Positions 15,446 through 16,117 of a DNA stretch of 16,117 bases are shown in pieces. Position numbers and translations under genes: made by a program. The notes under the pieces were generated by a model. It saw only the letters and a list, made by a program, of their open reading frames with translations. It was not told the origin of the DNA and searched no databases. The stretch's first letter is position 1. Every line of letters starts with the position of its first letter. The DNA is from CAZQKW01 sp964594075 (GTDB taxonomy: Bacteria > Desulfobacterota > WTBG01 > CAIYCZ01), in the NCBI GenBank assembly GCA_964594075.1, contig CAZQKW010000065.1, forward strand, positions 1 through 16,117, given 5' to 3'.

Positions 15446-15859
15446 ATGCAGCAAGATAAAAAGCAATTTCCCAAAGTTTATGAATATGAACTCCCGGGAG
15501 GCTGGAAGGTTCTTGCCGGCAAGACGGATGAAGATAATGACTTGTTAAGTCTGAAGATAGCAAACCCGGGTGACTGGTGGTTTCACGTGCGTGGCATGGC
15601 GGGCAGCCATGTTATCTTACGTGAGAGACCCGGCGCGGTGCCCGACCGGGATACCCTGAAACGGGCTGCAGCAATTGCCGCTTTTCATAGCAAGGCGCGC
15701 AAGGGAGGGCTGGTATCAGTTGTGTGCACACGGGCACAATACGTTGCCAAACCGCGGGGCGCAAAGCCGGGCACAGTCTGCATCCGCAAAGAGGAGATAT
15801 TAAGAGTTCGTCCTGGATTGCCTGCCGACAATGAGACATCAGTTCCGTTCAATTTATGA
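15446..15859 (+). CDS. standalone NFACT-R (DUF814) RNA-binding domain protein
   Basis: 137 residues forming almost exactly one NFACT-R domain, the module at the C-terminal side of RqcH/Tae2/NEMF ribosome-quality-control proteins. Visible blocks are GDWWFHVRGMAGSHVIL (42-58), AAAIAAFHSKARKGG (74-88) and KPRGAKPGTVCIRKEE (102-117), with the final VRPGLP typical of bacterial single-domain forms. The NFACT-N, HhH and coiled-coil parts of RqcH are absent, so this is not RqcH. Binding of structured RNA (tRNA or rRNA) is the proposed family role; its cellular function is not established. The start is supported by GGAAG about eight bases upstream. It is divergent from the PIN-domain gene. Confidence 0.8.
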   Translation: MQQDKKQFPKVYEYELPGGWKVLAGKTDEDNDLLSLKIANPGDWWFHVRGMAGSHVILRERPGAVPDRDTLKRAAAIAAFHSKARKGGLVSVVCTRAQYVAKPRGAKPGTVCIRKEEILRVRPGLPADNETSVPFNL

Positions 15860-16117
15860 CTGAAATACCCATCAGGACTTCTGCGGCTATCCTGTGTTAC
15901 GGCATGTGCTATGAACAGCTATCGGGATATATCAGTTTTACTGTGGATACCGGTTAATTTTTTATTATAACGTAAACACCTGTTTTTTTTTAAAATTCAA
16001 ATTATTTCTTGACAATCAAAATTATTTAATTCAATATATATTATAAAATTTTCTATTATTACTATTTATGAAAATTCAAAACTTGAATACCCCGCTTTGT
16101 AAGCGGGGATGAAAAGT
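15860..16117. other. AT-rich intergenic end of window
   Basis: No gene. TTGACA-like sequence at 16009-16014 followed by an AT-rich tract could be a weak rightward promoter, but no -10 box has good spacing. The REP-like hairpin 16090-16108 is its main feature. Confidence 0.35.
16090..16108. repeat. REP-like hairpin, copy 2
   Basis: CCCCGCTT-TGT-AAGCGGGG is an 8-bp perfect stem with the same TGT loop and orientation as 26-44. The seventh base pair is T-A instead of C-G, a compensatory change that supports selection for the folded form or copying as a structured unit. Confidence 0.6.

Overview
This is an ordinary bacterial chromosome segment, with introns, tRNA and rRNA genes all absent and no phage, IS transposase or CRISPR array visible. 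The protein styles suggest an uncultured Gram-negative of deltaproteobacterial (Desulfobacterota) type. The clues are a zinc-ribbon thioredoxin, a DusB with the DFNAACPVAKV active-site variant, an EndoIII/MagIII-like glycosylase, a standalone NFACT-R protein and two lipoproteins. That assignment is inference from remembered family style and is tentative. The left ~7 kb is clearly AT-richer than the 11-16 kb stretch.

Left region (1-7085): a glycan-assembly module. Two polytopic GT-C-type glycosyltransferases on the + strand (386-2110 and 5610-7085) flank a compact minus-strand operon. The operon reads in the order extended-SDR sugar epimerase/dehydratase (4301-5173), GT2 polyprenyl-phosphate-sugar-synthase-like transferase (3480-4235) and UGM/HemY-like FAD oxidoreductase (2164-3483, ATGA-coupled). 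A plausible logic is that the SDR and FAD enzymes shape a nucleotide sugar, the GT2 loads it on a lipid phosphate, and the GT-C enzymes transfer it outside the inner membrane. A 47-nt perfect palindrome and a good sigma70-type promoter lie in the divergent intergenic region.

Middle (7086-10525): a non-coding-looking stretch hides a decayed gene (7217-7629). Read across three frames it is the N-terminus of a second SpeE-like multi-spanning membrane protein. It converges on an intact 801-aa member of the same broad class (7819-10224, minus).

Right region (10526-16117): mostly housekeeping-type genes. These are dusB (minus), a small PKD-domain lipoprotein and a TrxC-like thioredoxin with a WCSPC active site (plus), an EndoIII/MagIII-like DNA glycosylase (plus) overlapping tail-to-tail with a metallo-beta-lactamase-fold lipoprotein, a membrane-anchored PIN-domain protein (minus, upstream of the MBL gene), and a standalone NFACT-R protein (plus). 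Three degenerate copies of a TGTCATTCTGA-type repeat lie in the intergenic gaps here.

Both window ends carry the same REP-like 19-nt hairpin (8-bp GC-rich stem, TGT loop) with a compensatory base-pair change between copies. I found no clear multi-gene novel system. The most interesting items are the hidden pseudogene, the structured repeats, the lipid-linked sugar module and the membrane-anchored PIN/MBL pair.
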